Assembly: GCF_000204015.1 (NCBI RefSeq)
Contig: NZ_GL883078.1
Location: 508,163-572,162 of the forward strand
Length of the DNA stretch: 64,000 nucleotides
Direction: 5' to 3'
DNA from: Asticcacaulis biprosthecium C19
GTDB lineage: Bacteria > Pseudomonadota > Alphaproteobacteria > Caulobacterales > Caulobacteraceae
Shown: positions 29,900-39,914 of the stretch, in pieces
Numbering within the stretch: position 1 is the stretch's first letter
Layout: the number at the start of each line of letters is the position of its first letter
Notes under the pieces: generated by a model
The model's input: only the letters and a program-made list of their open reading frames with translations
Told to the model about the DNA's origin: nothing
The model's database searches: none
Program-made: the position numbers and the translations under genes

Positions 29900-31621
29900 A
29901 TGACGAAACAAGGTACAAAACAAGCCGGCGGATTCCAGATTTCCAACTGGCCGTTTACGGTAAAATTCATGGCGCCCGCTGCGGTCGCCACAGCGATTCT
30001 GGTCGTGCTGACCGGCGGCGCCGTCTACATTATGAACGGCCAGGGCAAGGCGATCGACGAGATCAACAACAAGGCCATGCCGCAGATTGTCGAACTGGGC
30101 GATATCAAGTCGAACATCAAAGAAGCCAACGGCCAGTTGTTCAATGCGCTGACCAAGAAGGCCACCGATCCAACGGCCAATGCTTCGGCCGCCGTCGCCA
30201 AGGTCGTCGAGGATCTCGCCAAAACCGAGGCTCGGGTCAAGGCCGACGCCGACAAGGCGACGTCTCCGGAACAAAAGAAGCAGTTCAGCGACCTGGCCAA
30301 GGAAATCAAGACCTACAAGGAAGCGGTGGAGTTCGCCGGTTCGGTGATGGACGTCGACTTCGCTTCGGTCGGTCCGCTGATGTCGCAATTCGACGACGGC
30401 TACGCCAAGATGTCCCAGATCACCGACCAGATGATCGAAGCCAATGTCGCCGAGGCCAAGGCCTCTGCCGCCGATGCCAAAAAGGCCCAGACCTCCGGCG
30501 TCACCATGCTGGCTATCTTTGCCGCCATCATGGCCGCTCTGTCGATGGGGATCGCCTTTATCTTCTCGCGCGTTACCGTCACCGGCATCAACCGCATCGC
30601 CAAGACGACCGAGGAACTGGCGACCGGTAATCTCAATGTCGACATCTCCGCCCTCGCCCGCCGCGACGAACTGAAAAGCGTTGTCGACAGCCTGAACGTC
30701 TTCAAGGCCAACGCCGAAGAAAAGGCCCGCCTGTCGGCGATGGAAGCCGCCACGGCGAAGACCCGCGAAGAACGCGCCCGTCAAATGTCGGAACTGGCCG
30801 AACGCTTCCGCCACGAAGCCCAGGATATGCTGGACGCCCTGTCGTCGGCCGCTTCGGACCTGGACGCCAACGGCCGCACCCTGCTGACCATCGCCCAGGA
30901 AAACGAGCGCCGCTCGCAATCGGCGGTGTCGTCGATCCGCAACTCGGCCGACAACGTTCAGAACGTCGCCTCGGCCACCACGGAACTGTCGGCCTCAATC
31001 GGCGTTATCGGCGACCAGGCCGTGCGCTCGGTGGAAATCGCCGCCGAAGCCGTGTCGGAAGCCGACCGCACCAATGCCTCGATGGCCGAATTGTCACGCG
31101 CCGCTGACCAGATCGGCGAAGTCGTGGACCTGATCAACGCCATCGCTCAGCAGACCAACCTGCTGGCGCTGAACGCCACCATCGAATCCGCCCGCGCAGG
31201 TGAAGCCGGCAAGGGCTTCGCCGTCGTGGCCTCGGAAGTCAAGTCGCTGGCCCAACAGACCGCCAAGGCAACCGACGAAATCCGCGATCGCATCAAGGAC
31301 ATCCAATCGGCCGCCCAGAACGGCGTCAACGCCATCCGCGGCATCGGCGAGACCATCAAGCACATGAACGAGATCGCTTCGTCGATCGCCGACTCGGTGC
31401 ATCAGCAGGGCGACGCCACCAACGAAATCGCCCGCAACGTCAACGAAGCCTCGGACGGCACGACCATGGCGTCCAGCTCCGTGGCACAGCTGTCGGCCTC
31501 GGCGGCGGATACCGAAAAGGCCTCGACCGAAATGCTCGGCGCCGCCAACCAGCTTACCAAGCGTACGGAAGCCATGAGCGAGAACATCCGCCGCTTCCTG
31601 GGCGAACTCACGGCCGCCTAA
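29900..31621 (+). CDS. Methyl-accepting chemotaxis protein
   Basis: A 573-residue transmembrane chemoreceptor. First membrane helix at about residues 22-45, a helical periplasmic sensor domain (46-195), second helix 202-224, HAMP 225-280, then the signalling coiled coil. The conserved hairpin tip is [37 protein letters not shown], present here in parts around residue 410-446. The C-terminus (FLGELTAA) lacks a CheR-binding pentapeptide. Ligand not predictable. Monocistronic, with a strong terminator 50 bp downstream; no che genes lie in the window. Confidence 0.95.
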   Translation: MTKQGTKQAGGFQISNWPFTVKFMAPAAVATAILVVLTGGAVYIMNGQGKAIDEINNKAMPQIVELGDIKSNIKEANGQLFNALTKKATDPTANASAAVAKVVEDLAKTEARVKADADKATSPEQKKQFSDLAKEIKTYKEAVEFAGSVMDVDFASVGPLMSQFDDGYAKMSQITDQMIEANVAEAKASAADAKKAQTSGVTMLAIFAAIMAALSMGIAFIFSRVTVTGINRIAKTTEELATGNLNVDISALARRDELKSVVDSLNVFKANAEEKARLSAMEAATAKTREERARQMSELAERFRHEAQDMLDALSSAASDLDANGRTLLTIAQENERRSQSAVSSIRNSADNVQNVASATTELSASIGVIGDQAVRSVEIAAEAVSEADRTNASMAELSRAADQIGEVVDLINAIAQQTNLLALNATIESARAGEAGKGFAVVASEVKSLAQQTAKATDEIRDRIKDIQSAAQNGVNAIRGIGETIKHMNEIASSIADSVHQQGDATNEIARNVNEASDGTTMASSSVAQLSASAADTEKASTEMLGAANQLTKRTEAMSENIRRFLGELTAA

Positions 31622-31670
31622 ATCGACTGTAGCCGTCCCGCACGGCCCTGCGGGGCGACGGACACAATCA

Positions 31671-31703
31671 ACGGAGACGCCTCACCGGCGTCTCCGTTTT
31701 TTT
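31671..31703 (+). terminator. Intrinsic terminator after the chemoreceptor gene
   Basis: ACGGAGACGCC (31671-31681) pairs with GGCGTCTCCGT (31687-31697), followed by a run of T to 31703. Confidence 0.92.
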
Positions 31704-31917
31704 ATGCCCGTCAGGTGCGTACCACCAGTTATCCGAAAAACGAGAGCCGGCTAAACAAATTCTATATAAAAAAAGGCCCAGAGGCCTGCTGCAGCGCACA
31801 ATCGATTCACATGATATTAAATACTTTACCTACAAATTGTTAAATGCAACCTGGCGTATATTACGCTGATCTCCCCTCACGCACCTCCCCGGCGTGTCTT
31901 AGTGAAAGCTTTGCAAA

Positions 31918-32316
31918 ATGCAGAAATTTGCCCTCGCCCACCGTCCCTTCCGCTCGCTCTTGGTCGCCGGCGCCGTCCTGGTATCGGCTGGAGTTGCCGG
32001 TCATGCCTTTGCCGAATGTGAAGAAGCCGAGGAAACCATTGCCGGCAAGGCCGTCGCCACGGCCGCCGCGGCCAAGGTGTCCACGGCCGTTGCCGTCACC
32101 GGCAAACAGATGCTCGATGTCGTCGAATGCAATATCGGCAGCGGCAGCATCATGGTGGTATTCAAATACAACTTCCTGGGCGCCGACGGGCTGTACTGGA
32201 TTCAGGGCAGTGCCAAGGTCAAGGCCGGTATGGTAACCGAGATGCAAGTCAAGCACCTGAGTCCCAACCTGACGGCAGCGTCCGCGGCCAAGGGCCTTAA
32301 GCTGGCTTCGAACTAA
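31918..32316 (+). CDS. Small exported protein, first of a tandem pair
   Basis: A 132-residue protein with a signal peptide (LLVAGAVLVSAGVAGHAFA). The mature part starts ECEEAEETIAGKAV and has two cysteines that could pair (Cys near residue 34 and VVECNI). It shares AVTGKQMLDV, KYNFLGADGLYW, LSPNLTAA and LKLASN with the gene at 32530-32904. I recognise no family. About 110 residues of alpha/beta sequence rich in Ala and Val suggest a compact periplasmic protein. There is no strong ribosome site; it has its own terminator. Confidence 0.75.
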   Translation: MQKFALAHRPFRSLLVAGAVLVSAGVAGHAFAECEEAEETIAGKAVATAAAAKVSTAVAVTGKQMLDVVECNIGSGSIMVVFKYNFLGADGLYWIQGSAKVKAGMVTEMQVKHLSPNLTAASAAKGLKLASN

Positions 32317-32326
32317 GATTTTTAAG

Positions 32327-32359
32327 GGCGGAAGATAAAAATCTTCCGCCTTTTTTTTT
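32327..32359 (+). terminator. Intrinsic terminator
   Basis: GGCGGAAGAT (32327-32336), loop AAAA, ATCTTCCGCC (32341-32350), then nine T. Confidence 0.95.
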
Positions 32360-32529
32360 CCTGACGAAGAACAGGTCGATCGCGTTAAGATTTGATGCCT
32401 TGATTCCACAGGGTTGCCGACCTGGCCGTTAAATTTGCTTAATTTGCAGTAAATACAAGACTTTACGGAATATTTTCCATTTCACCTTATACCTGATGTC
32501 ACCCTGAAGAACCTCAAGGAGACACTCAG

Positions 32530-32904
32530 ATGAAAAAAGCCCTCATTCTTTCGGTCATCGCGCTGACCGCCGCTATCGCCGCCCCCGCCTTTGCCGCACC
32601 CTGCTCGGAAGATCAGGAAGCTGCCGCCGGCATGCTTGCCGCCGGCGTCGGCAAACAAGCCGTTTCCAAAGTCGTTGCCGTCACCGGCAAGCAGATGGTC
32701 AATATCTCGGCCTGCGAATTCCGCGCCGGCAGCTATCAGGTCGACTACAAGTACAACTTCCTGGCCGCCGACGGCCTGTACTGGGTTGAACTGTCGTCGA
32801 AGTTCGACGGCACGGGCGGTGGCGCCACCTCTAAGGTCGTCAAGGCCAGCCCGAACATGGCCGCTGCCGAAGCCAAGGCCGGCGTCAAGCTGGCGTCCAA
32901 CTAA
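32530..32904 (+). CDS. Small exported protein, second of a tandem pair
   Basis: A 124-residue paralog of the preceding gene. Signal peptide KKALILSVIALTAAIAAPAFA; mature part APCSEDQEAAAGML with conserved cysteines at APCSED and SACEFR. Shared segments: VVAVTGKQMVNI, YKYNFLAADGLYWVEL, ASPNMAAA and VKLASN, about half of the aligned positions by eye. AAGGAG precedes the ATG. Each copy has its own terminator, so they are separate transcription units from a duplication. Function unknown. Confidence 0.8.
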   Translation: MKKALILSVIALTAAIAAPAFAAPCSEDQEAAAGMLAAGVGKQAVSKVVAVTGKQMVNISACEFRAGSYQVDYKYNFLAADGLYWVELSSKFDGTGGGATSKVVKASPNMAAAEAKAGVKLASN

Positions 32905-32965
32905 GCTTGTCCGGCAAGCCTCAAGCCTTGTGACTTCAGGGTTACTGTAGGCGTAAGCGTAAAAA

Positions 32966-32998
32966 AAAACGGCCTCCCGGTGCTCGGGAGGCCGTTTT
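32966..32998. terminator. Bidirectional intrinsic terminator
   Basis: AAAACGGCCTCCCG (32966-32979) pairs with CGGGAGGCCGTTTT (32985-32998), with A/T runs on both sides. Confidence 0.92.
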
Positions 32999-33102
32999 CG
33001 ATTTGGCATGATCTTCGCTCAAGGGCCGAGCAGGCTCGCCGCAGAGGCGGCGGCGTGCCGTTACACGCTGCTTTCAGGACATGCCTGTAACGACGGCACT
33101 TC

Positions 33103-33237
33103 CTACTTCCGGTCGAACGGACGGAAATCCTGAGGCCGGCTGACGACCCGTTCGCTTTTCTGCCGCGGACTGCCGAACAGCCCTCCAAACAGAGCAAACG
33201 ATGTCATGGCATGTGCCTTTTTCTCTTGATCCTGCAT
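33103..33237 (-). CDS. Possible 44-residue protein
   Basis: A short frame reading MQDQEKKAHAMTSFALFGGLFGS and then a basic tail ending FRPFDRK. It has one of the best ribosome sites of the window (AAGGAGA, six bases before ATG 33237), while the longer frame to 33315 has none. The centre is weakly hydrophobic. It has no known family. An AT-rich promoter-like region lies upstream and a terminator downstream. Confidence 0.45.
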   Translation of the reverse strand: MQDQEKKAHAMTSFALFGGLFGSPRQKSERVVSRPQDFRPFDRK

Positions 33238-33608
33238 GATGCGTCTCCTTTCCATAAAAGCAAGCGGACAAGAGACGCGTCGCGGCTCACAGGGGGTTGG
33301 TTTGGCTTGATTCACCGGGCCTCACCCTCACAGTCGTCGTCGCGTCGATCATCAGTATGCAGATGATTTACTCTGATCGCAAGAACTAATCCGAACACGG
33401 ATTATAAATGTGAGAGTTAAAATTTTACGCCATTGAATTTTCACATTTTAATATTGGTTAAGGGGCGTTTACGAATATCAAAAATGATAGTTCTGGCAAA
33501 TTTTCGGCCGATTCATTTCAAATCAACCCTTCTTGTTTAGACTTTGGTCAGGCGCAAAAGCGCTGCGGTCCGGCGGGGTGCCCGGTTCCGATCCCGGGAG
33601 TGCGTAAC
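33238..33608. other. Intergenic region, divergent promoters
   Basis: About 370 bp between the 44-residue frame (minus) and the retropepsin-like gene (plus). Bases 33380-33540 are markedly AT-rich. TTAA pairs occur with spacing of six, not seven, so they are not scored as CtrA boxes. CCCGG-TTCCGATC-CCGGG (33580-33597) is a small hairpin over the ribosome site of the next gene. Confidence 0.5.
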
Positions 33609-34131
33609 ATGTACAAATCGGCCATCATCGTCGGCAGCGCCGTATTCTGCGCCGTCATGGCCGGCATGGGCATCTTGTCCCTGCACGAGCAGGAGAAGGC
33701 TTCCAAAGATGTCTCCGCGCAGGCAAGCGTACCCCAGGCTGCGGTCGTCCAGGCCGAACTCTCGTCCGAAAGCGCCTCAGGCCACACCACAGCTATACCG
33801 AAAGCCAAGGACGGCCACTTCTGGGCCAATGCCTCGGTCAACTCTACCGCTGTCCGTTTTCTGGTCGATACCGGCGCCAGCCAGGTCGTCCTCACCCCGT
33901 CGGACGCCCAGCGCCTCGGTTTTACGCCCAACAATCTGGTCTATGACCGCAAGGTCATCACCGCCAACGGCCCGTCGTTCGCCGCCATGGTAGAACTGAA
34001 GTCGGTCGGCGTTGGCACCAGCACCGTGCGTAACGTCGAAGCCCTGGTCGTTCGGGAAGGCCTGCACACGTCGCTTCTCGGTATGAGCTATCTGGGACGT
34101 TTGAGCCGCTTCGAAGCGACGCGGACGTCGC

Positions 34132-34148
<17 letters not shown>
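33609..34148 (+). CDS. Retropepsin-like aspartic protease (TIGR02281 type)
   Basis: A 179-residue, single-domain aspartic protease anchored by an N-terminal membrane helix (residues about 5-25, AIIVGSAVFCAVMAGMGIL). The catalytic motif is VRFLVDTGASQVVL, followed by LTPSDAQRLGF and, near the end, LLGMSYLGRLSRFE, typical of clan AA bacterial proteases that act as dimers in the periplasm. GGGAG lies eight bases before ATG 33609; a GTG at 33600 is possible. The 3' end overlaps the convergent dusA gene by 17 bases. Confidence 0.88.
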
Positions 34149-35154
<1,006 letters not shown>

Positions 35155-35190
35155 GACATCCCTATCGCGGATCGGCCGCCAATTGGCAAG

Positions 35191-38100
35191 TCAGGCGCCA
35201 AAGAGCTCCGCGATGTCATCTTCAGACAGGGCCGGAGAGACACCGCCCTCCTCGTCGAATAGGCCATCGGCCAGGGCCTGCTTTTTCGCCTTCAAGCCCG
35301 TCATCTTGTCCTCGATCGTATCGGAAGCGGTCATGCGATAGACGAAGACGGGCTTGTCCTGGCCGATGCGGTAGGCACGGTCGATCGCCTGGGCTTCGAC
35401 AGCGGGATTCCACCACGGATCGTAAAGAATGACCGTATCGGCCGCGGTCAGGTTCAACCCGACACCGCCTGCCTTCAGGCTGACCAGGAAGAGATTCACC
35501 TCCCCCGACTGAAAGCGGTCGACCGCGGCGGGACGGTCCCGGGTGGTGCCGGTGAGCAGGCTGAAGGCGATGCCGGCTGCGTCAAGGCGCTCGATGATCA
35601 GGGCCAGCATGGAGGTGAATTGTGAAAAGACGACGATCTTGCGGCCTTCGCTCAGCAACTCCTCAAGCATTTCCATCAGCCGTTCCAGCTTGGCCGAGGG
35701 CGCCGGCGCTTTGCCGTCATCCTGCGGCAGAAGCCGCGGATCACAGCAGACCTGACGCAGCTTGAGCAGGGCGTCAAGGACGACGATATGGCTTTTGGCC
35801 AAGCCCTTTTCGGCAATGGCGTCGCGCACCCGCTTATGCATTACCATGCGCACGGCGTCATAGACCTGACGTTGCGCCGGTTCGAAAATGATGGGCTCGA
35901 CGATATCCGTCTTGGGCGGCAGTTCGTGGGCCACCACGGCCTTGGTCCGGCGCAACATGAACGGACGGATACGGCGGGCCAGGGCGATCTGGCGTCCGGT
36001 ATCGCCGTGTTTCTCGATCGGGTTGCGCCAGGTGCGGCCGAACTCGGTCTTGTCGCCGAGATAGCCGGGATTGACGAAGTTCATCAGGGACCACATTTCG
36101 CCGAGGTGGTTCTCCATCGGCGTACCCGTCAGGCAGAAGCGGTGTACGGCCTTCAGGTCGCGCAGGAGCCGCGTGGTCTGGGCATTGGGGTTCTTGATCG
36201 TCTGGGCTTCGTCTAGCACTGCCATATGCCAGTCGCACGCCAGCAGGACAGGGTGATCCTTGGAAATCAGGGGATAGGTGGTCAGGACGATGTCGCTGTC
36301 GGCAATATCGTCGAAGAGCGCCTTGCGGCCGCTGCCGTGCAGGACGAGTGTGCGCAGGTCCGGCGCGAACCGGCGGGCTTCGTTCTGCCAGTTGCCCATC
36401 AGGCTGGTGGGTGCCAGGATCAGGGCCGGCTTCTCCAACCGGCCGGCGGCCTTTTCCACGGCCAGCAGGGCCAGGATCTGGACGGTCTTGCCCAATCCCA
36501 TATCGTCCGCCAATATGCCGCCCAGCTGCGTTTCCCGCAGCAGATCGAGCCAGGCCATGCCCTCGGCCTGGTAGGGCCGCAGCGTGGCGGAAAAGCTTTT
36601 CGGCAAGACCGGCGCGGTCAGCTCCGATGTCGCTCCCAGCCGCCGGGCCATTTGGCGCAGCCCGTCCTGGCCGCGGAAGATAGCCCCGGTGTCGGCTTCA
36701 ACTCCGGCCAGCAGAGCCAGTTCCGCCCGCGACAGTCTCGCGCCGTTGCGGATGGAAACACCCGTCTGCTGCAATTGGTACAGGGCCAGGATCACTGGCA
36801 GGTAATGCGCCGCGGTGAGAGTCAGGATACGCCCGCCGAGCATCGGCAGGTACAGGCTGCCCTCTTCACCCGCAATCTGTTTTAGGACCTCGACGTCGAA
36901 GTCCTTGCTGCGCACCAGATCGGCCAGCAGGTTCCCCAGATCGACACGCTTTCCGTCGACCTCCACCCCCAGGTCGAGATCGAACCAGTCGGTGCCGGAC
37001 GGCGTGATATCCGCCGTAAAGTCGCTCCCCGGTGCGACGAGATTATAGGGGAAGTGAACGTCGGTAACAAAGATAAAGCCTTCATGGTCCAGAACCGGCT
37101 TGTCCCGCGACAGGAAGGCATACCACTCTGCCGGCGTGGAGAAGGTGACATCGCGTTCGTGGTTCCATTCCAGGGCCGGATAGACGCCACGGGACGGGGC
37201 AAGGCCCACCGACAGCAATCTGGCAAGTGCCTCGCGCTCCAGCTCCGGCCGACGGATAACCTCGAAACGCCGCCCTTCATGAACTCCGGTGATGACCGGC
37301 CGCGCTTCACCCAGGTCCACGGTCAGGGGACCGTAGCGGAAGCCGAGCGTCGCCAAAGGGATGATCTTGGCGGGGACGCTGTAGGATTGGTAATAGGTGA
37401 CACGTCCGGTCCGCAAGGTCACCACAGGCACGGGGTCGCCATCGATGATCAAAGGCGGTTGCGGCGGTGGCGGGGTCATCTCGGCGGGAAGATGACCGCC
37501 AAGCGCTTCGGCAACAGCCTGGACCTGTCCCGGCGCAATCACCGGCGCGCTCAGCAGGCGGTAGGCTAGTTGGGGCGCCACGGGCAAGTCCAGTTCGCCG
37601 ATAGTGCCCTGATTGGGATCGACGTAAACCGGAGGTTCGCCGTTCAGGGCGATCGCGCCATCGACCTTCAGAACGGGTTGAACACCGGACGTCAACGTTT
37701 CCCACACGATCTTGCCCTGACGAGGCCCGCTCCAGCTCAGCGGCTTGTTCGGTGACTGCCAATAGGCCCGGCCGGTGGCCATAACCCTTTCCATGATCTC
37801 GCGCTGCACCGACGGATGGACGTGCTGGGCGGGGGATCCGTAGCTGTAGCCAGAGGTGCGTGACAATAACGAACAAATCTTCAAGTCGCTGTCGCGGTAA
37901 AAGGCAGGCGCGCGCAACGGGTCGAACTGATTGAGGTTCTGCCGGCCCGTCTTTCCCTTATAGGCGCCGTTCTTGTCTCGCCGGACGGAGACGACTTCGA
38001 TGCCCAGGAACAGAGTTGGCTTGCGCATGTCTATGCCGGCCAGGATGTAGGCCACCTGCGCCTTGGCCTCGGGCGCAGCGACCTCGGCCCGTGCGGCCTT

Positions 38101-38577
38101 ACCGACGATTTCGAGCCATTGCGCCACTTCGGGCGATGGCCGTTCAGCGGCGTCGATGACCGGGGCCGGCCGCGAGGGCGTGAACAACGCGTCGATGCGC
38201 GATTGGGTCTGTGGTGGCCCGGCCACTTCGCCACCGGTCTGCAACGCCTCGAACAGCGTCGCCACGACATGCTTACAGTTGAAGCCAACGGGACAGGAGC
38301 AACTGCCGTTGATCTGCTGGACATGGACGTCATCGAGATCGAGGTGAATGTCCGTGGCATAGGGGCGCGGGGCCGTGCCTTGAACCTTGGCCGAGATGTG
38401 CGTCAGATCGGCGGTGACGGTGAGTCCTGCCACACGCTCCTGCCGCTGGTAGCGCCGTCCCGCCGCAAACGCGCTGTCTGTGCAGAAGTCGGCAATGTCC
38501 TCTTCGCTGAGAACATCGGTCAGGGTCAGGGCATCCGTCATGGCAAGGCTTCGCGCGTGAGAATCTGCGGCGGTCAT
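35191..38577 (-). CDS. SNF2-family helicase with SWIM zinc finger
   Basis: About 1128 residues. The N-terminal part carries a SWIM zinc finger (CSCPVGFNCKHVVATL, about residue 100), then a long middle region, then a SNF2 ATPase: LADDMGLGKTVQILAL (Walker A), ILAPTSLMGNW, VLDEAQTIKNPNAQTTR (DEAQ box), FCLTGTPMENHLGE, and the second lobe KIVVFSQFTSML, LKAGGVGLNLTAADTVILYDPWWNPAVE, QAIDRAYRIGQDKPVFVYR. It would remodel DNA-protein complexes; SWIM-SNF2 proteins also occur in bacterial defence contexts, but no partner gene is present here. The start is uncertain (ATG 38577 or 38541; the frame is open to 38685). It follows the oxidase gene by 31 bp. Confidence 0.9.
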   Translation of the reverse strand: MTAADSHARSLAMTDALTLTDVLSEEDIADFCTDSAFAAGRRYQRQERVAGLTVTADLTHISAKVQGTAPRPYATDIHLDLDDVHVQQINGSCSCPVGFNCKHVVATLFEALQTGGEVAGPPQTQSRIDALFTPSRPAPVIDAAERPSPEVAQWLEIVGKAARAEVAAPEAKAQVAYILAGIDMRKPTLFLGIEVVSVRRDKNGAYKGKTGRQNLNQFDPLRAPAFYRDSDLKICSLLSRTSGYSYGSPAQHVHPSVQREIMERVMATGRAYWQSPNKPLSWSGPRQGKIVWETLTSGVQPVLKVDGAIALNGEPPVYVDPNQGTIGELDLPVAPQLAYRLLSAPVIAPGQVQAVAEALGGHLPAEMTPPPPQPPLIIDGDPVPVVTLRTGRVTYYQSYSVPAKIIPLATLGFRYGPLTVDLGEARPVITGVHEGRRFEVIRRPELEREALARLLSVGLAPSRGVYPALEWNHERDVTFSTPAEWYAFLSRDKPVLDHEGFIFVTDVHFPYNLVAPGSDFTADITPSGTDWFDLDLGVEVDGKRVDLGNLLADLVRSKDFDVEVLKQIAGEEGSLYLPMLGGRILTLTAAHYLPVILALYQLQQTGVSIRNGARLSRAELALLAGVEADTGAIFRGQDGLRQMARRLGATSELTAPVLPKSFSATLRPYQAEGMAWLDLLRETQLGGILADDMGLGKTVQILALLAVEKAAGRLEKPALILAPTSLMGNWQNEARRFAPDLRTLVLHGSGRKALFDDIADSDIVLTTYPLISKDHPVLLACDWHMAVLDEAQTIKNPNAQTTRLLRDLKAVHRFCLTGTPMENHLGEMWSLMNFVNPGYLGDKTEFGRTWRNPIEKHGDTGRQIALARRIRPFMLRRTKAVVAHELPPKTDIVEPIIFEPAQRQVYDAVRMVMHKRVRDAIAEKGLAKSHIVVLDALLKLRQVCCDPRLLPQDDGKAPAPSAKLERLMEMLEELLSEGRKIVVFSQFTSMLALIIERLDAAGIAFSLLTGTTRDRPAAVDRFQSGEVNLFLVSLKAGGVGLNLTAADTVILYDPWWNPAVEAQAIDRAYRIGQDKPVFVYRMTASDTIEDKMTGLKAKKQALADGLFDEEGGVSPALSEDDIAELFGA

Positions 38578-38608
38578 TGCACACGCCCCATGTGGCGGAG
38601 TCAACGCA

Positions 38609-39745
38609 TCACGCCGGAAGGAAAACTCCCTTGAGTGTTTCGAGCGCCGCCTTTGCCGCCTCCGGATCCGGGCTTTCGTTGTCATCGTTCCAGCCCGACA
38701 TTTCTCCGCCGGTCGCCTGGACGACGATGCCGTCGCGCCGCGCCAGCACCAGCAAACCGCGGGCGTAAAAACCGTAATGCACGTCCGGTTGCGGCACCAG
38801 CCAGACGATCTGGCCGCGCACAGGGGTGATGCTCTCGTCCTTCCACAGCGCGCGGGCGCCGTAGCCAGTGCAGTTGATCACCACTTTTTCCTTCAACCGC
38901 GACAGGTCAGACGGCGAATGGAACTCCATGGTTTCGAAGCGGCCGCCGGCGGCGAGGAAGTCACTTTCGAGTTGATGGCAGTAGGACGCGACATTGAAGG
39001 TCATTTGTGACAAGCGGCGGACTTCGGCCGCGTCGAACGGATGCGGACCCTGATAGGCGTGCGACCGCGGGACCACGTCGCGCAGCCGATCTTCCAGATA
39101 GATAAAGCCGGGATCTTCATCGGTCGAAGGCGGTTCCGGGGTACCAGGCGGGGGTGATGGGTTGCGGCGGAGCATATACTGGTCCAGCCATTCGACCGGA
39201 TTGCCACCCAGGCCGACGAAGCCGCGATGAAAGGCCAGGGAGGTGCGCGCCATACGCTCCCAACGATCGGCGAAACCGGCGTCGACGGCTGACTCCTTGG
39301 CAACGCGGGAATCGGGTGACCAGGTGCCGGTCGCCCGAGCCGAGCGCACAAAGGGGAAGCGTTCCTTGGCGTAGATGGTGACGTCGGCCCCGGCCCTTTG
39401 CGCCGTGATCGCGGCGGTCAGGCCCAGGGCGCCGGCGCCGATGACCGCGATCTTCTCGGGTGAGGATTGCATGGCCAGTTTGACCGCCGCTTCGGCGGAA
39501 CCCCAGGACAGCGACCAACCGCTGCCGCCATGGCCGTAGTTATGGACGACAATCTTGCGGCCGACCGTCTCGGTTTCAATACGCGGTCCGGCGGCGCGGA
39601 ACGGCCGCAGGCAGACTGTAGTGCGGAAGACATCGGGTTCATTAACGCGGATCGGCACGATGGGCGTATCGGCCCTAGCCAAGGTCGGCAGTGCTGTCAG
39701 ACCCGCCGCCGCCAAACCTGTTTTGAAGAGATGCCGCCGGTCCAT
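38609..39745 (-). CDS. FAD-dependent oxidoreductase, D-amino-acid oxidase type, Tat-exported
   Basis: A 378-residue flavoprotein with a twin-arginine signal (MDRRHLFKTGLAAAGLTAL). The FAD motif is KIAVIGAGALGLTAAI at about residue 96, followed by acidic ADVTIYAKE. VINCTGYGARAL, PVRGQIVWLVP and the C-terminal GGEMSGWND fit D-amino-acid oxidase/DadA-like enzymes. About 75 residues between signal and Rossmann motif contain HNYGHGGSGWSLSWGS, normally near the C-terminus of these oxidases, so the order looks circularly permuted. Start: CAGGAGG six bases before ATG 39745. Confidence 0.85.
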   Translation of the reverse strand: MDRRHLFKTGLAAAGLTALPTLARADTPIVPIRVNEPDVFRTTVCLRPFRAAGPRIETETVGRKIVVHNYGHGGSGWSLSWGSAEAAVKLAMQSSPEKIAVIGAGALGLTAAITAQRAGADVTIYAKERFPFVRSARATGTWSPDSRVAKESAVDAGFADRWERMARTSLAFHRGFVGLGGNPVEWLDQYMLRRNPSPPPGTPEPPSTDEDPGFIYLEDRLRDVVPRSHAYQGPHPFDAAEVRRLSQMTFNVASYCHQLESDFLAAGGRFETMEFHSPSDLSRLKEKVVINCTGYGARALWKDESITPVRGQIVWLVPQPDVHYGFYARGLLVLARRDGIVVQATGGEMSGWNDDNESPDPEAAKAALETLKGVFLPA

Positions 39746-39815
39746 TCTATGCCTCCTGAATGCGGTATCAGTGTCATGACCGGGAGCCAGGCGCAAGGGT
39801 TGTCGGTGGTAAAAG

Positions 39816-39880
39816 TGGGTCCACAGATTTCACAGATTTCACAGATTAAGACTTTGAATAATTTGTGAAATCTGTGGATC
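39816..39880. repeat. CACAGATT inverted-repeat element, short form
   Basis: Arms CCACAGATTTCACAGATT (from 39821) and AATTTGTGAAATCTGTGG (to 39877) pair with one mismatch. Outer ends GGGTCCACAG and CTGTGGATCGC are the same as in the long copy at 51064-51193 when that is inverted. Confidence 0.75.
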
Positions 39881-39914
39881 GCGAAACCGGCGGCGCGGCG
39901 GGGAAGTCCCAAGC

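Noticed and set aside
33440-33470. TTAA pair resembling a CtrA box
   Set aside because: Spacing is six bases, not seven (same at 32428-32445); not counted.
33577-33600. CCGGTTCCGATCCCGG stretch like a tRNA T-arm
   Set aside because: No acceptor, anticodon or D-arm around it; it is only a small hairpin before the protease gene.
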